From CAYSCW01 sp964449165 (GTDB taxonomy: Bacteria > Acidobacteriota > Aminicenantia > Aminicenantales > Aminicenantaceae): a DNA stretch of 64,000 nt. The notes under the pieces were generated by a model. That model was not told the DNA's origin. It did not search any database and saw nothing but the letters and a program-made list of their open reading frames with translations. Shown piece by piece: positions 1 to 8,189 of the stretch (position 1 is the first letter of the stretch; every line of letters begins with the position of its first letter). The position numbers were made by a program, and so were the translations under genes. The stretch is taken from assembly GCA_964449165.1 (NCBI GenBank), contig CAYVAT010000005.1, positions 62,001 to 126,000 of the forward strand. Direction: 5' to 3'.

Positions 1-885
1 GAGGGGATCGGGCTTTTCAGGTCAGAATTTATTTACCTCCAGAGCACCACTCTTCCCAGTGAGGAAGATCATTTTTCGATTTATTCCCAGCTAGCCAAGG
101 AGGCTTATCCATCCCCTGTCTATATTCGGACAGTGGATCTTGGCGGAGAGAAAACTTTGCCGCAATTGAAGATAGAAAAAGAACCCAACCCTGCTCTCGG
201 TTTAAGAGCCATTCGTTTTTCTCTCCGCGACAAAGATCTGTTCAAGATTCAGCTCCGAGCGATCCTCCGGGCGAGTTACCTCAACAACATGAGAATTATG
301 ATCCCTATGGTTACCGAGATTGAGGAGATCGCCGAAATTAAGCTCCTCTTTCAGGAGATCAAGCAGGAGTTCAAGCGGAAGCGAATCAAATTTGATGAGA
401 ATATTCCTTTAGGAGTGATGATAGAGGTTCCCGCTGCTGCAGCTATGACAGATGTACTGGTGGATGAGGTCGATTATTTGAGCATCGGCACCAATGATCT
501 GATTCAGTATTACCTGGCTGTTGACCGTTCCAACGAGTTTGTCTCTTATCTTTATAAGCCGCTTCACCCCTCTATTCTGAGGCTTATCAGATTCGTTATC
601 GAGACAGGTCAGAAGAAGGGAAAAGAAGTAACGGTCTGTGGAGAAATGGCAGCTGATCCTCTCTCAGCCATCGTTCTGCTCGGATTTGGATTGAAGAAAT
701 TCAGTATGAATCCTATATTTATTCCCCGGGTTAAGAAAGCCCTCCGTTCGGTGGAGTATAAGACCGCCCGGAAGATTGTTCAGAAGGCGATGTTCCTCAA
801 GACGGCTCAAGAAATCGAGGAATATATTATCGAGAGAATACTGGTCAAATATCCCAAGGCTTTTCTGATGGGGCAGATCACTTAA
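1..885 (+). CDS. ptsI: PTS enzyme I (phosphoenolpyruvate-protein phosphotransferase), C-terminal part
   Basis: The gene enters from the left edge already open, so only the last 294 residues are seen. Enzyme I takes phosphate from PEP and passes it to HPr in the cytoplasm. The visible part is the PEP-binding TIM barrel. It has a GIGLFRSEF segment at the very start, IRTVDLGGEK around codon 44, the NPALGLRAIR and GVMIEVPAA signatures, SIGTNDLIQYYLAVDR, and the catalytic cysteine in VCGEMAADP (codon 637-639). Spacing and motifs match enzyme I; a PEP synthase or PPDK would have a different C-terminus. The first GTG in view (133) is internal to the barrel and is not the true start. The stop overlaps the stop of the convergent cupin gene by 4 bases. 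No HPr or sugar-specific EII gene lies in the window. Confidence 0.93.
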   Translation, partial: EGIGLFRSEFIYLQSTTLPSEEDHFSIYSQLAKEAYPSPVYIRTVDLGGEKTLPQLKIEKEPNPALGLRAIRFSLRDKDLFKIQLRAILRASYLNNMRIMIPMVTEIEEIAEIKLLFQEIKQEFKRKRIKFDENIPLGVMIEVPAAAAMTDVLVDEVDYLSIGTNDLIQYYLAVDRSNEFVSYLYKPLHPSILRLIRFVIETGQKKGKEVTVCGEMAADPLSAIVLLGFGLKKFSMNPIFIPRVKKALRSVEYKTARKIVQKAMFLKTAQEIEEYIIERILVKYPKAFLMGQIT

Positions 886-1274
886 CGCTCCTCTCTCCCG
901 TAATCATCTTCTAAACGGACGATGTCATCCTCATCTGAATCGCCAATCCATATTTCCATCACCCGAGCTCTCTTACTCCCGAGACAGCGAAGCCGATGCG
1001 GAGTTTTCCTGGGGATGAAGATTTCTTCGTCTTCTTGGGGCTGCCAGACTTTGTCACCGATTGTTATCTCCAGGCCTCTGTCGAGTATGATCCAGAACTC
1101 ATTCCGGAGGTGATGGTATTGAAGGGAGAAAGCTTCACCAGGGTTGAGGGTGATGATCTTAATGCTCTTTGCTTCTCGGTGAGGATAAGAACGGAATTTT
1201 CCCCAGGGCCTTATATCCTCCAGGATGTTTTCTCTGTATTCGGTCTCTATATCTTTATCGTCTTTTTTTTCCAT
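882..1274 (-). CDS. Cupin protein, mannose-6-phosphate isomerase type II-like
   Basis: A 130-residue single-domain cupin. The order RPWGKFRSY, LNPGEAFSLQYHH, EFWIIL, FIPRKTPHRL matches the cupin domain found alone or at the C-terminus of bifunctional mannose-1-P guanylyltransferase/mannose-6-P isomerase. Likely metal ligands are His54 or His55, Glu59 and His93. By family it would interconvert fructose-6-P and mannose-6-P, or simply bind a sugar phosphate. The guanylyltransferase half is absent, so catalysis is inferred. It sits convergent to ptsI and 136 bases downstream of ssb on the same strand, so it could be read at the end of the pal-cpoB-ssb transcript. The short charged N- and C-termini carry no signal peptide, so it is cytoplasmic. 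Confidence 0.8.
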   Translation of the reverse strand: MEKKDDKDIETEYRENILEDIRPWGKFRSYPHREAKSIKIITLNPGEAFSLQYHHLRNEFWIILDRGLEITIGDKVWQPQEDEEIFIPRKTPHRLRCLGSKRARVMEIWIGDSDEDDIVRLEDDYGREER

Positions 1275-1410
1275 GGCGTCTGCCTGGAGTCGATGTTGAA
1301 GGTGTCGTTTTCTGAATAAATGTTGAATTCAGGCAACTTTAGGGATTGATTATATGTGCTATCCCTCCTGAAAGATCCCTTTAGCCTGGACAGAATCTGA
1401 CTTTAATACA

Positions 1411-1866
1411 TTAAAATGGGACTTCGTCCTCTTCCTCACTCTCCTCTTTGGATTCTGGTTGTTCCTCTTTAGAAAAATCAGTGGACGTAGAATCCGGATA
1501 TTGATCCTCCGGCCCCTCTTCTTTTTTTCCAAGGAGAATGATATTTCGAGCTTCGATCTCTGTGGTGTATCTCTTATTCCCCTCCCTGTCTTGCCAACTC
1601 CGTGTTCGTATCTTTCCTTCAAGGTAGATCTGTTTTCCTTGGCTGAGGTATTTTTCACAGAATTCTGCAAGCTTTCCCCAAACGACAATCCGGTGCCATT
1701 CAGCCCGAATGCTGCTCTCATTGGTATTGGGGTTGTAGTAGCGCTCGTTGGTGGCTAGAGTGAATCGAGCCACAGCCCTTTCTGTATTAGGTAGATATCG
1801 AAGTTCAGGCTTCTGTCCGAGACGGCCGATGAGAGTAGCTTTGTTGAGGCTGTTGATGTCCCTCAT
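1411..1866 (-). CDS. ssb: Single-stranded DNA-binding protein
   Basis: 151 residues with the classic SSB plan. An OB-fold covers roughly residues 5-112 (NKATLIGRLGQKPELRY at the start, EWHRIVVWGKLAEFCEKYL, GKQIYLEGKIRTRSW). An acidic disordered linker rich in Glu, Ser and Pro follows, and the chain ends in the hydrophobic tip DEVPF, equivalent to the DDDIPF tip that recruits repair and replication partners. It coats single-stranded DNA in replication, recombination and repair. The ATG follows the cpoB stop within a few bases and has an AAGGA-type ribosome site inside the end of cpoB, so it is probably co-transcribed and translationally coupled with pal and cpoB, an unusual neighbourhood for ssb. 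Confidence 0.95.
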   Translation of the reverse strand: MRDINSLNKATLIGRLGQKPELRYLPNTERAVARFTLATNERYYNPNTNESSIRAEWHRIVVWGKLAEFCEKYLSQGKQIYLEGKIRTRSWQDREGNKRYTTEIEARNIILLGKKEEGPEDQYPDSTSTDFSKEEQPESKEESEEEDEVPF

Positions 1867-1867
1867 G

Positions 1868-2722
1868 TTAAGATTGCAATTCCTTAATTTTTTGCTGAGC
1901 GATCTTGGTTTCTTCTTCCAGCGGATATTTGCTAATCAGGAGTTTGAAAACAAGAAGAGCCTCCTCCTTTTTTCCTAGTTCCATCAGGCTGAAGCCCTTT
2001 TTCAGATAGGCAGCGGCAACTTTATCTCCCAAAGGATAATCCAGGATCAATTCATTGAAGTATTCGATTGCTTTATCGAATTCTTTCAGGCTGAAATAGC
2101 ATTCACCTATCCAGTACAAGGCATTGTCTGATAGAGGACTATTCGGAAATTGCTCTCTGTACAGATGAAATCCTTCGATGGCCAGCTGGAAATTCCCCTT
2201 CAGATAATCCGTATAGGCCATGTTGTAGACCACTTGAGGGGATAGCGAGGGGGAAGGGATAGGAGTGGGAGGCAGGTCCTGCTCTTGCTCTTTTTCTCTT
2301 CCTTTGGTTCCTTCTTCTGGCGGCTTGCTTTCCAGGTTCTGATCTTGTTCTGGAGGGACAAAAGCGCCTTTCTTGATTTCTATGAGTTCTCCATAGAGCT
2401 TGGTCACCTGGGAATTTAGATTTTCCATTTTTTCAAGCATGATCTGGTATTGGGCAGGAATCCTTTTCTGATTTTCTTGTAAGCTGGCCTGGTCTCTTTG
2501 AAGAAGCCTCGCCAGATTCAAAAGTTCATCGAATTGATCCTTGATGAGTTTGATATCCACAGTGTTGCTCTCTATCTTTTCCTCAAGCTGGATGATTTTT
2601 TGTTTGAGAATCTGTACATCTTGGTAAATAAGCTCGTAGGCCTTTTTGCTTTTATCTGCCCCGAATAAAAGAATAGGGATAAGAAGGAGAGCAAATGTGC
2701 TGGAAGAAATTTTTTTGAGCAT
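1868..2722 (-). CDS. cpoB: Tol-Pal system protein CpoB/YbgF (coiled coil plus TPR)
   Basis: 284 residues. A short signal peptide (LLKKISS to about residue 22) is followed by a coiled-coil region (about 30-125), a Pro/Glu linker (about 128-160) and a C-terminal set of TPR repeats beginning at VVYNMAYTDYLKGNFQLAI, with two further repeats marked by DNALYWIGECYFSLKEFDKA and AAYLKKGFSLMELGKKEEA. This is the organisation of CpoB, the periplasmic partner of TolA that coordinates peptidoglycan synthesis with outer-membrane constriction at division. It lies 3 bases after pal on the same strand, the standard gene order. The ATG has no ribosome site of its own, consistent with coupling to pal. Confidence 0.88.
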   Translation of the reverse strand: MLKKISSSTFALLLIPILLFGADKSKKAYELIYQDVQILKQKIIQLEEKIESNTVDIKLIKDQFDELLNLARLLQRDQASLQENQKRIPAQYQIMLEKMENLNSQVTKLYGELIEIKKGAFVPPEQDQNLESKPPEEGTKGREKEQEQDLPPTPIPSPSLSPQVVYNMAYTDYLKGNFQLAIEGFHLYREQFPNSPLSDNALYWIGECYFSLKEFDKAIEYFNELILDYPLGDKVAAAYLKKGFSLMELGKKEEALLVFKLLISKYPLEEETKIAQQKIKELQS

Positions 2723-2725
2723 GAA

Positions 2726-3280
2726 TTATTTGGCAATTATGGTGAATTGCGCGCGACGGTTTTTCTGCCAAGCGACTTCGTTATGTCCGGGATCCAAGGG
2801 TTGACTTTTTCCGTAGGATATAATTTCTATCCTGCCGGGAGATACTCCCAGAGATGTCAGGTAGTCAAGGGTAGCCTTGGCTCTTTTTTCGCCCAAAGCA
2901 AGGTTGTATTCTTCTGTCCCTCTTTCATCGCAATGTCCCTCGATGAGCAGCCTTGCGGTAGTGAATTTTTTCAGCCATGCGGCGTTTTCTTCAAGAACAG
3001 GTTTAGCATCGTTGCGGATGAAGTATTTGTCATAGTCGAAATGGATCATTGCCAGAGGAGCTTCTTTGTTGATTTCCTCAAGAGATTTGGCCATGAATAT
3101 CTCTTCTTCGGTCAGCTCGGGTTCTTTGACAACGGCTGGCTTTTCAACTTTTTCCACCTTAGGCTGTTCCTTCATTTGTGGGGGTGGCGGTGGAGGGGCT
3201 TCTTCAACTTTCTTCCGGCAGGAGAGGAAAAAGGCGAAGACCAGAAGACAGACGAGTGAGAGAATGACTAGTTTTTTCAT
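2726..3280 (-). CDS. pal: Peptidoglycan-associated lipoprotein Pal
   Basis: 184 residues. The N-terminus is a lipoprotein signal with lipobox FFLSC, lipidated Cys21. A Pro-rich and Lys/Glu-rich tether follows (about 25-75), then an OmpA-like peptidoglycan-binding domain: IHFDYDKYFI, LLIEGHCDERGTEEYNLALGEKRA (the Asp and Arg that contact diaminopimelate) and GKSQPLDPG. Pal anchors the outer membrane to the cell wall and binds TolB. An AAAGGAGG ribosome site precedes the ATG. The gene is separated from tolB by a 187-base gap that contains a hairpin and a clear promoter, so pal-cpoB-ssb can be expressed apart from tolQRAB. Confidence 0.95.
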   Translation of the reverse strand: MKKLVILSLVCLLVFAFFLSCRKKVEEAPPPPPPQMKEQPKVEKVEKPAVVKEPELTEEEIFMAKSLEEINKEAPLAMIHFDYDKYFIRNDAKPVLEENAAWLKKFTTARLLIEGHCDERGTEEYNLALGEKRAKATLDYLTSLGVSPGRIEIISYGKSQPLDPGHNEVAWQKNRRAQFTIIAK

Positions 3281-3349
3281 TGGGCCTCCTTTGTGAGAAT
3301 TATGTTATCTCTTATTATTAAACGCATTTCCTGCTTGTATCTTCAACCT

Positions 3350-3378
3350 TTTATACAATTAAACTCAGCTGCTGTCAA
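3350..3378 (-). promoter_or_regulatory. Sigma-70-type promoter of pal-cpoB-ssb
   Basis: On the minus strand a perfect TTGACA (3378-3373) is followed after exactly 17 bases by TATAAA (3355-3350). Transcription would start near 3343, giving a leader of about 60 bases ahead of the pal ATG at 3280. Confidence 0.65.
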
Positions 3379-3385
3379 CATAAAC

Positions 3386-3408
3386 CCTGTCGAACGGTTT
3401 GTTCGAGG
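3386..3408 (-). terminator. Possible tolB terminator hairpin
   Basis: CGAAC (3391-3395) and GTTCG (3401-3405) form a 5-bp stem around GGTTT. CCT (3386-3388) and AGG (3406-3408) extend it across a 2-base bulge. It lies 60 bases past the tolB stop. Reading on the minus strand it is followed by GTTTATG, a poor U-tract, so termination may be partial. Confidence 0.35.
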
Positions 3409-3467
3409 AATGGGTCTTGCAACGTACCATGCTCTTTTTGACCTGTTGGAGGAGTAGCTCAATATTT

Positions 3468-4757
3468 TTAACGGGACCAGTCAGGGAGCTTATTCTCTCC
3501 CTTTGAGGTTAGTCGTCGTAGGTTTGCCCCATCATAGTCGATAGTATAAACCTGGATTGTTCCAGTCAGATTCGAGGAAAATATAATATGTCGGCCATCC
3601 GGAGACCAGGAGGGAGATTCATTACGAGCGTTGCTTTCTGTGAGTTTCATGATCTGGTTTGTTCTGAGGTTGAGGACATAGATGTCGAATATCTGGTCGA
3701 CCCGGGAGACATAGGCGATGCGATCGCCTGTCGGAGACCAAGCAGGGCCGTCGTGGTAGCCACCACCGAAACTGATCCTTCTGACGTTGGAACCCTCGGC
3801 ATCCATGATGTAGATCTGTGGAGTGCCTCCCCGGTCAGAAGTAAAGACTATTTCCCTGCTGGTTGGAGACCAGGAGGGAGCTGTATCAATGGCATTATTG
3901 AAAGTCAGCCTCCTTGCGTTTTTTCCATCACTATCAGCCACAAAGATTTCGGTATTGCCCTCATCAGCTTGGGAGCAGAAAGCCAATTTCTTTCCATCGG
4001 GGGAGAAAGAAGGCCCGAAATTTGTCCCCTTACTGGCCACTTCTGTTATTTTCCCCTCAAAAGGATTCAGGATGAGAAGGCTGGCCTTGTTTTTCCGATA
4101 GGATGTGAAAGCAATATTTTTTCCGTCCGATGCCCACGCAGGCATATAATCAAGAGTAGTATTGAAGGTCAAACGGGTTTGATTACGGCCGTCATAATCC
4201 ATCATGTAGAGCTCATCGTTTCCGTCTCTATTAGATATAAAGACGATTTTGGAGGTGAAAATTGTCTTTTCCCCGAAAATTTCATGAAGGATAGCATCGG
4301 CCATCTTATGGGCGACTAAAGGGAGAAGATTCCTTTCAGACTTGTAGCGCTTGCCCTTAATAAATCGTTCTCCTCTAACATCGTAGACTTTACCCTCGAA
4401 AAGAATACTGTCTCCCTCTGCGCTGCGGACTTCCCCCACAAAGAGAATCTTGGCCTGCACGGATTCCCAATCCTTGAAGAATATTTTATCCGGATTCAAT
4501 GGCCGGATGTAATCGTAGTAGCTTTTGGGCAAAATCTGGAAGACACGGCTGTACTTTATGTCATCGGAAAGAATCTGATAAAGTTCTTGGGAAGCTTCGG
4601 ATATTTGGGGAGAATTGTCGTGGACGATAAAGGGAGGGATTGCTATGGGAATAGCTGGCATGCCTTCCTTGATGCTCAACACAACCTCTTGTTGGGGATA
4701 GAGCAGGTAAAAAAGTGAAAGAAGGCCCAAGGCAGTTAAGATAATCTTTGATTTCAT
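3468..4757 (-). CDS. tolB: Tol-Pal system beta-propeller protein TolB
   Basis: 429 residues, the normal TolB length. A signal peptide of about 20 residues precedes an N-terminal alpha/beta domain (about 35-170, including IPIAIPPFIVHD and KILFVGEVRSAEGD), then a six-bladed propeller with the repeated PxWSPDGxxIxFxS motif (AWASDGKNIAFTSYR, FSPDGKKLAFCS, SWSPTSREIVFTSDRGG, AWSPTGDRIAYVSR, SWSPDGRHIIFSS). TolB is periplasmic and shuttles between Pal and TolA. Its start overlaps the stop of the upstream tolA/tonB-like gene by ATGA. Reading is continuous with no damage. Confidence 0.95.
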   Translation of the reverse strand: MKSKIILTALGLLSLFYLLYPQQEVVLSIKEGMPAIPIAIPPFIVHDNSPQISEASQELYQILSDDIKYSRVFQILPKSYYDYIRPLNPDKIFFKDWESVQAKILFVGEVRSAEGDSILFEGKVYDVRGERFIKGKRYKSERNLLPLVAHKMADAILHEIFGEKTIFTSKIVFISNRDGNDELYMMDYDGRNQTRLTFNTTLDYMPAWASDGKNIAFTSYRKNKASLLILNPFEGKITEVASKGTNFGPSFSPDGKKLAFCSQADEGNTEIFVADSDGKNARRLTFNNAIDTAPSWSPTSREIVFTSDRGGTPQIYIMDAEGSNVRRISFGGGYHDGPAWSPTGDRIAYVSRVDQIFDIYVLNLRTNQIMKLTESNARNESPSWSPDGRHIIFSSNLTGTIQVYTIDYDGANLRRLTSKGENKLPDWSR

Positions 4758-5554
4758 TTGGAATGCTCGAATATCAGATGGATTCCTAAGTACTCCTCCT
4801 CGTATTCTCTGGGAAGAGGAGGAAAAGGTGAAGATGATTGGACGGCCCGAAGAGCAGAAAGATCCAGGGAGCGTAGACCGCTGGATTCTTCGATTTTAAG
4901 TGAAGATATGCGGCCGTCCCGCAGGATTCTGAAATAAACAGTTGTCTGGAAATTGCCTCTTGTTCCTGGGTCGACCAGGGAGGTAAACCAATTACTAGAA
5001 ACCCTGTCGATGATGATTTGGAGATAGTAGGTATAAGGGAAAGTAGACAGGCCGATTTGGGAAGAATAGGGAGATTGGAGGCCAATACCAGAACCAGAGC
5101 CCCCTCCAAAACCGAACCTCACTCCAGAGCCAGCCCCACTGCCCGAGGCTTCTTCTTTTGAGCTTGTGGAGGGACTTGTTTTTTCCGGCTTTTGAATAAC
5201 AGCTTTTTTCTCAGTTCTTGGTGCGGGTTCCTTCTCTGGTTTTTCCACTGGATGTCTTAGGGAAGAGGAAGGGGCTTCTTCCAGCTTTTGAGGTGTAGTC
5301 AGATCTCTTAGTGTTTCTCGTTCTGGTATGGCTGTTTCTGCAACTTTTTCCCCACCACCCGGACTTCCACCACCACCTCCCCCTCCGCCCGGTAGGGAAA
5401 CCACATTGACATAGTGGATCATTCCTTGGCGGGAGGGTTTGGGGAAATAAGGAGAGAGAATGATAAGGAGGAAGAGAGTCAAATGGGCAAATACAGAGAG
5501 AATGACTGCTCTTTTAAACCTCTGATAATCTCTGTTAAAGGTGACCATTCTCAT
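4754..5554 (-). CDS. TolA/TonB-like periplasm-spanning protein
   Basis: 266 residues in the tolA position between tolR and tolB. One membrane helix near residues 15-36 (AVILSVFAHLTLFLLIIL) is followed by a run of eight Gly (about 56-63), a Pro/Lys/Glu-rich stretch that would span the periplasm, and a TonB_C-type C-terminal domain (about 170-265, with YYLQIIIDRVSSNWF, TTVYFRILRDGRISSLKIEESSG, SLDLSALRAVQSSSPFPPLP). It should transmit proton-motive force from TolQR to TolB/Pal. The domain is closer to TonB than to enterobacterial TolA, which is common outside the Proteobacteria. It overlaps both neighbours by four bases, indicating tight coupling. Confidence 0.85.
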   Translation of the reverse strand: MRMVTFNRDYQRFKRAVILSVFAHLTLFLLIILSPYFPKPSRQGMIHYVNVVSLPGGGGGGGGSPGGGEKVAETAIPERETLRDLTTPQKLEEAPSSSLRHPVEKPEKEPAPRTEKKAVIQKPEKTSPSTSSKEEASGSGAGSGVRFGFGGGSGSGIGLQSPYSSQIGLSTFPYTYYLQIIIDRVSSNWFTSLVDPGTRGNFQTTVYFRILRDGRISSLKIEESSGLRSLDLSALRAVQSSSPFPPLPREYEEEYLGIHLIFEHSK

Positions 5555-5985
5555 GATTTTTCTTCAGGTTCTAAGGGCTCTACCACAAGGCCTACTACTT
5601 CCACATCAGCCTTTTTGACGATGTCCAGGATACGCATCACAAAGCCGTAAGGGAGATCTTTGTCTGCCTGAAGGAACACAAGTTTTCTCTCTTTTCCGAA
5701 AAAATATTCTTTTAATTTCTGCTCTAAAAGAAACTGGTTGATCACTGAATCTTCGATGTGGATGTATCGGTCTTTGGTGATGGTGAGGGTCAATCCTTCC
5801 TCTGCGGGCATAGATTCTGTTTCTGCTTGAGGCAGATTGACTCCGATTCCCGATTGCATCATCGGAGCTGTGACCATGAAGATGATCAGAAGAACGAGCA
5901 TGACATCAACCAGAGGAGTAACGTTGATTTCAGAGAGAGACGTTCCTAACTGTCTCTTGGTGATACGTTGGGTTTTAAGAGCCAT
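5551..5985 (-). CDS. tolR: TolR/ExbD biopolymer transport protein
   Basis: 144 residues. The cytoplasmic N-terminus leads to one membrane helix (INVTPLVDVMLVLLIIFMVTAPMM, about 20-43) carrying the conserved Asp27, which takes part in proton flow with TolQ. A periplasmic domain follows with QADKDLPYGFVMRILDIVKKADVEVVGLVVEP, the ExbD/TolR signature. The start overlaps the tolQ stop by 11 bases and the stop overlaps the next gene by 4, as expected for a stoichiometric complex. Confidence 0.93.
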   Translation of the reverse strand: MALKTQRITKRQLGTSLSEINVTPLVDVMLVLLIIFMVTAPMMQSGIGVNLPQAETESMPAEEGLTLTITKDRYIHIEDSVINQFLLEQKLKEYFFGKERKLVFLQADKDLPYGFVMRILDIVKKADVEVVGLVVEPLEPEEKS

Positions 5986-6637
5986 AGATTCTTTCTGCGA
6001 GATTGAGGAACTCCAGAGAGAAATCCTCCATCTCCGTGATTAAATCCTTTATGCGATGGAGAAAATAGTTGTAGGCCACAACGGCTGGGATGGCAGCAAA
6101 GAGTCCAGCCGCGGTGGCGATAAGAGCCTCCGCAATACCCGGAGCAACCGTTACCAGGCTTGCTGAGCGCACGATTCCTATCCTGTGGAAAGCATCCATG
6201 ATACCCCAGACCGTTCCGAACAACCCGATGAAGGGAGTTACGCTTCCTGTGGTGGCCAAAAAACTCATCATCCTTTCCAACCGAGCTATTTCGTTATTTG
6301 AGCTCTTGATCAAAGCTCGGTTCAAACTTTCCAGTTTACCTGGGGTAAAAGACGGATTAGGGTTGGATTTTGTCTGGTAGGAAAGCTCCTTGAAGCCGGA
6401 GCGGAAAAGCACGGCTAAAGGACTCGACCGGTATCTCCTGCAGGCTTCGTTGACTTCTTGTAAATTTTTGCTCAGCCGGAACACTTTCAAGAATTTACGG
6501 GATTGGCTGGAAGCAATTTTGAGGGTTTTTCTTTTAAAAAAAATGATTGCCCACGAGAACACAGAAAAGAGGATGAGAATAAGGATAACCATTTGGACTA
6601 CTATACCTGCTTGTAGAACGAGCTTCAGAAAGTTCAT
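5975..6637 (-). CDS. tolQ: TolQ/ExbB proton channel protein
   Basis: 220 residues from the chosen ATG (MNFLKLVLQAGIVVQMV), which aligns with the usual TolQ N-terminus. Three membrane segments are visible: about 8-30 (IVVQMVILILILFSVFSWAI), about 120-145 (MMSFLATTGSVTPFIGLFGTVWGIMDAF) and about 160-190 (GIAEALIATAAGLFAAIPAVVAYNYF). The GLFGTVWGI and EALIATAAGLFAAIPA motifs are diagnostic of MotA/TolQ/ExbB channels. The reading frame stays open upstream to 6811 but that extension has no family resemblance, and a promoter-like pair at 6652-6681 lies inside it. First gene of the tol operon, divergent from ktrB. Confidence 0.92.
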   Translation of the reverse strand: MNFLKLVLQAGIVVQMVILILILFSVFSWAIIFFKRKTLKIASSQSRKFLKVFRLSKNLQEVNEACRRYRSSPLAVLFRSGFKELSYQTKSNPNPSFTPGKLESLNRALIKSSNNEIARLERMMSFLATTGSVTPFIGLFGTVWGIMDAFHRIGIVRSASLVTVAPGIAEALIATAAGLFAAIPAVVAYNYFLHRIKDLITEMEDFSLEFLNLAERIYGS

Positions 6638-6651
6638 GATTTTACACAAGA

Positions 6652-6681
6652 AAAGTAGCATATGCCTGGGATATTTGTCAA
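6652..6681 (-). promoter_or_regulatory. Likely tolQ operon promoter
   Basis: On the minus strand TTGACA (6681-6676) and TACTTT (6657-6652) are separated by 18 bases. The transcript would begin about 8 bases before the chosen tolQ ATG, which supports that start. The -10 matches the consensus at only 4 of 6 positions. Confidence 0.4.
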
Positions 6682-6748
6682 ATGAACACACCCTACTGCT
6701 GGTGAATCTGTTACGCAAATAAGGATGCTTATGTGCCGAGTTAGCAGA

Positions 6749-6777
6749 TTGACAAAGATCTACTGAAAGGATAGATT
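6749..6777 (+). promoter_or_regulatory. Likely ktrB promoter
   Basis: TTGACA (6749-6754), a 17-base spacer, then TAGATT (6772-6777). The start of transcription would be near 6784, back to back with the tolQ promoter. This places an upper bound on where translation of ktrB can begin. Confidence 0.45.
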
Positions 6778-6830
6778 GAATATTCGTATATTCGAGTAAG
6801 AAAGAAGACATTCAAGAAAGGGAAAATCAA

Positions 6831-8168
6831 ATCAAGAAAGAGAGACGATTTCAGCCGGCTCAATTCTTAGCCATCAGTTTCATAACGGCGATCCTGGTTG
6901 GAACTGTGCTGCTTCTTCTTCCCTTCACCACCACATCCGGACGGATTTCTTTAGTGGATGCCCTGTTCACAGCCACCTCTGGAGTCTGTGTGACAGGACT
7001 CATCGTGCAGGATACAGCCACATACTTCACTCCTGCTGGACAGATCATCATTCTCATCCTCATTCAATTGGGAGGATTAGGAATCATGACTTTCTCCACT
7101 CTTGTTCTTCTTGCTGCCGGCAGGAAGATTTCTATAAAGGACCGAATCATCATTCAGCAAGGATTCCATCCTGCCGTTCCTCTAGACATCAGATCCCTTA
7201 TCAAACGCATATTTTTCTACACCATCACTATAGAGCTAACAGGGACTCTTTTCTTCTTTCTGAGATTCAATAAGGAACATTCATGGCTCAAGGCCCTCTA
7301 CCTCTCCATCTTCCATTCCATCTCCGCCTTTTGCAATGCTGGATTTTCTCTGTTGAGCAACAGTTTCATGTCTTACAGGGGAGATACGTGGATAAACGTC
7401 ACTCTTGTAATCCTGATCGTCCTCGGAGGATTAGGGTTTCTGGTTATTGATGAATTGAGAAGCGGGGTCTTATGCTTTTTTAAAAAGCAAAAAACTAAGG
7501 TGTCCCTCCATACCAAAATTGTCCTGAGCATGACCTTATTCCTTATCCTGTCTTCCTTTGTCTTTTTTCTTCTTGCAGAATGGAACCAGTCCCTGAGAAA
7601 TTTTACTTTTAAAGAAAAGGGCATCTCCACACTCTTCCAGATCGTCACTCCTCGAACAGCCGGATTCAACACCATGGACCTCAATTCCTTGAGTTTCGCA
7701 GTGATTTTTCTCCTGATGATGCTGATGTTTGTGGGGGCTTCTCCTGGTTCAACGGGAGGAGGAGTGAAGACTAGTACTGTGGGCGTGATTATAGCCTTCC
7801 TCAGGTCCAAAATTCGAGCCAGAGAATCTGTGAGTCTGTTTTACAGAACTCTGCCACTCGAATTGGTGATGAGGGCTTTTACTGTGGTCACTCTTTCTGT
7901 TTTCATCATTTTTCTTTCTTCTCTGATTCTCCTGTTGACCCAGGCAGGAGCCAGCATGAAAGAAGCGCTCTTCGAAGTATTTTCAGCGTTTGGCACAGTA
8001 GGGCTTTCTTTAGGATTAACACCGAGACTTACAGATCTGGGGAAAGTGGTTATTGTTCTCACCATGTATATCGGCCGCATAGGACCATTGACTCTCCTTT
8101 ATGCCTTTAGCCGGGAGAAGGCTTATGGAAGATTTGAATACGTGGAAGAAACTGTTATGATAGGTTAA
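6831..8168 (+). CDS. ktrB: KtrB/TrkH potassium uptake channel subunit, start codon uncertain
   Basis: Inner-membrane K+ translocating subunit. The four half-pore selectivity segments are visible: TATSGVCVTGL, SAFCNAGFSL, TPRTAGFNTM and SAFGTVGLSLG, each with the conserved pore Gly. About eight to ten membrane helices fit the KtrB fold. The first canonical start, GTG at 6906, falls in the middle of the first membrane helix, yet family-like sequence (FQPAQFLAISFITAILVGT) continues upstream in the same frame. No ATG, GTG or TTG occurs in that frame before the stop at 6777. I place the start at ATC 6831 because AAAGGG lies 8 bases before it, but ATT at 6810 or a sequencing error are alternatives. 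It pairs with ktrA 21 bases downstream. Confidence 0.85.
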   Translation: MKKERRFQPAQFLAISFITAILVGTVLLLLPFTTTSGRISLVDALFTATSGVCVTGLIVQDTATYFTPAGQIIILILIQLGGLGIMTFSTLVLLAAGRKISIKDRIIIQQGFHPAVPLDIRSLIKRIFFYTITIELTGTLFFFLRFNKEHSWLKALYLSIFHSISAFCNAGFSLLSNSFMSYRGDTWINVTLVILIVLGGLGFLVIDELRSGVLCFFKKQKTKVSLHTKIVLSMTLFLILSSFVFFLLAEWNQSLRNFTFKEKGISTLFQIVTPRTAGFNTMDLNSLSFAVIFLLMMLMFVGASPGSTGGGVKTSTVGVIIAFLRSKIRARESVSLFYRTLPLELVMRAFTVVTLSVFIIFLSSLILLLTQAGASMKEALFEVFSAFGTVGLSLGLTPRLTDLGKVVIVLTMYIGRIGPLTLLYAFSREKAYGRFEYVEETVMIG

Positions 8169-8189
8169 CGACTCAAAGGAGATGAAGCC

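Noticed and set aside
1359..1721. A 120-codon minus-strand frame within ssb
   Set aside because: A shifted frame of the ssb gene; ssb has complete family motifs.
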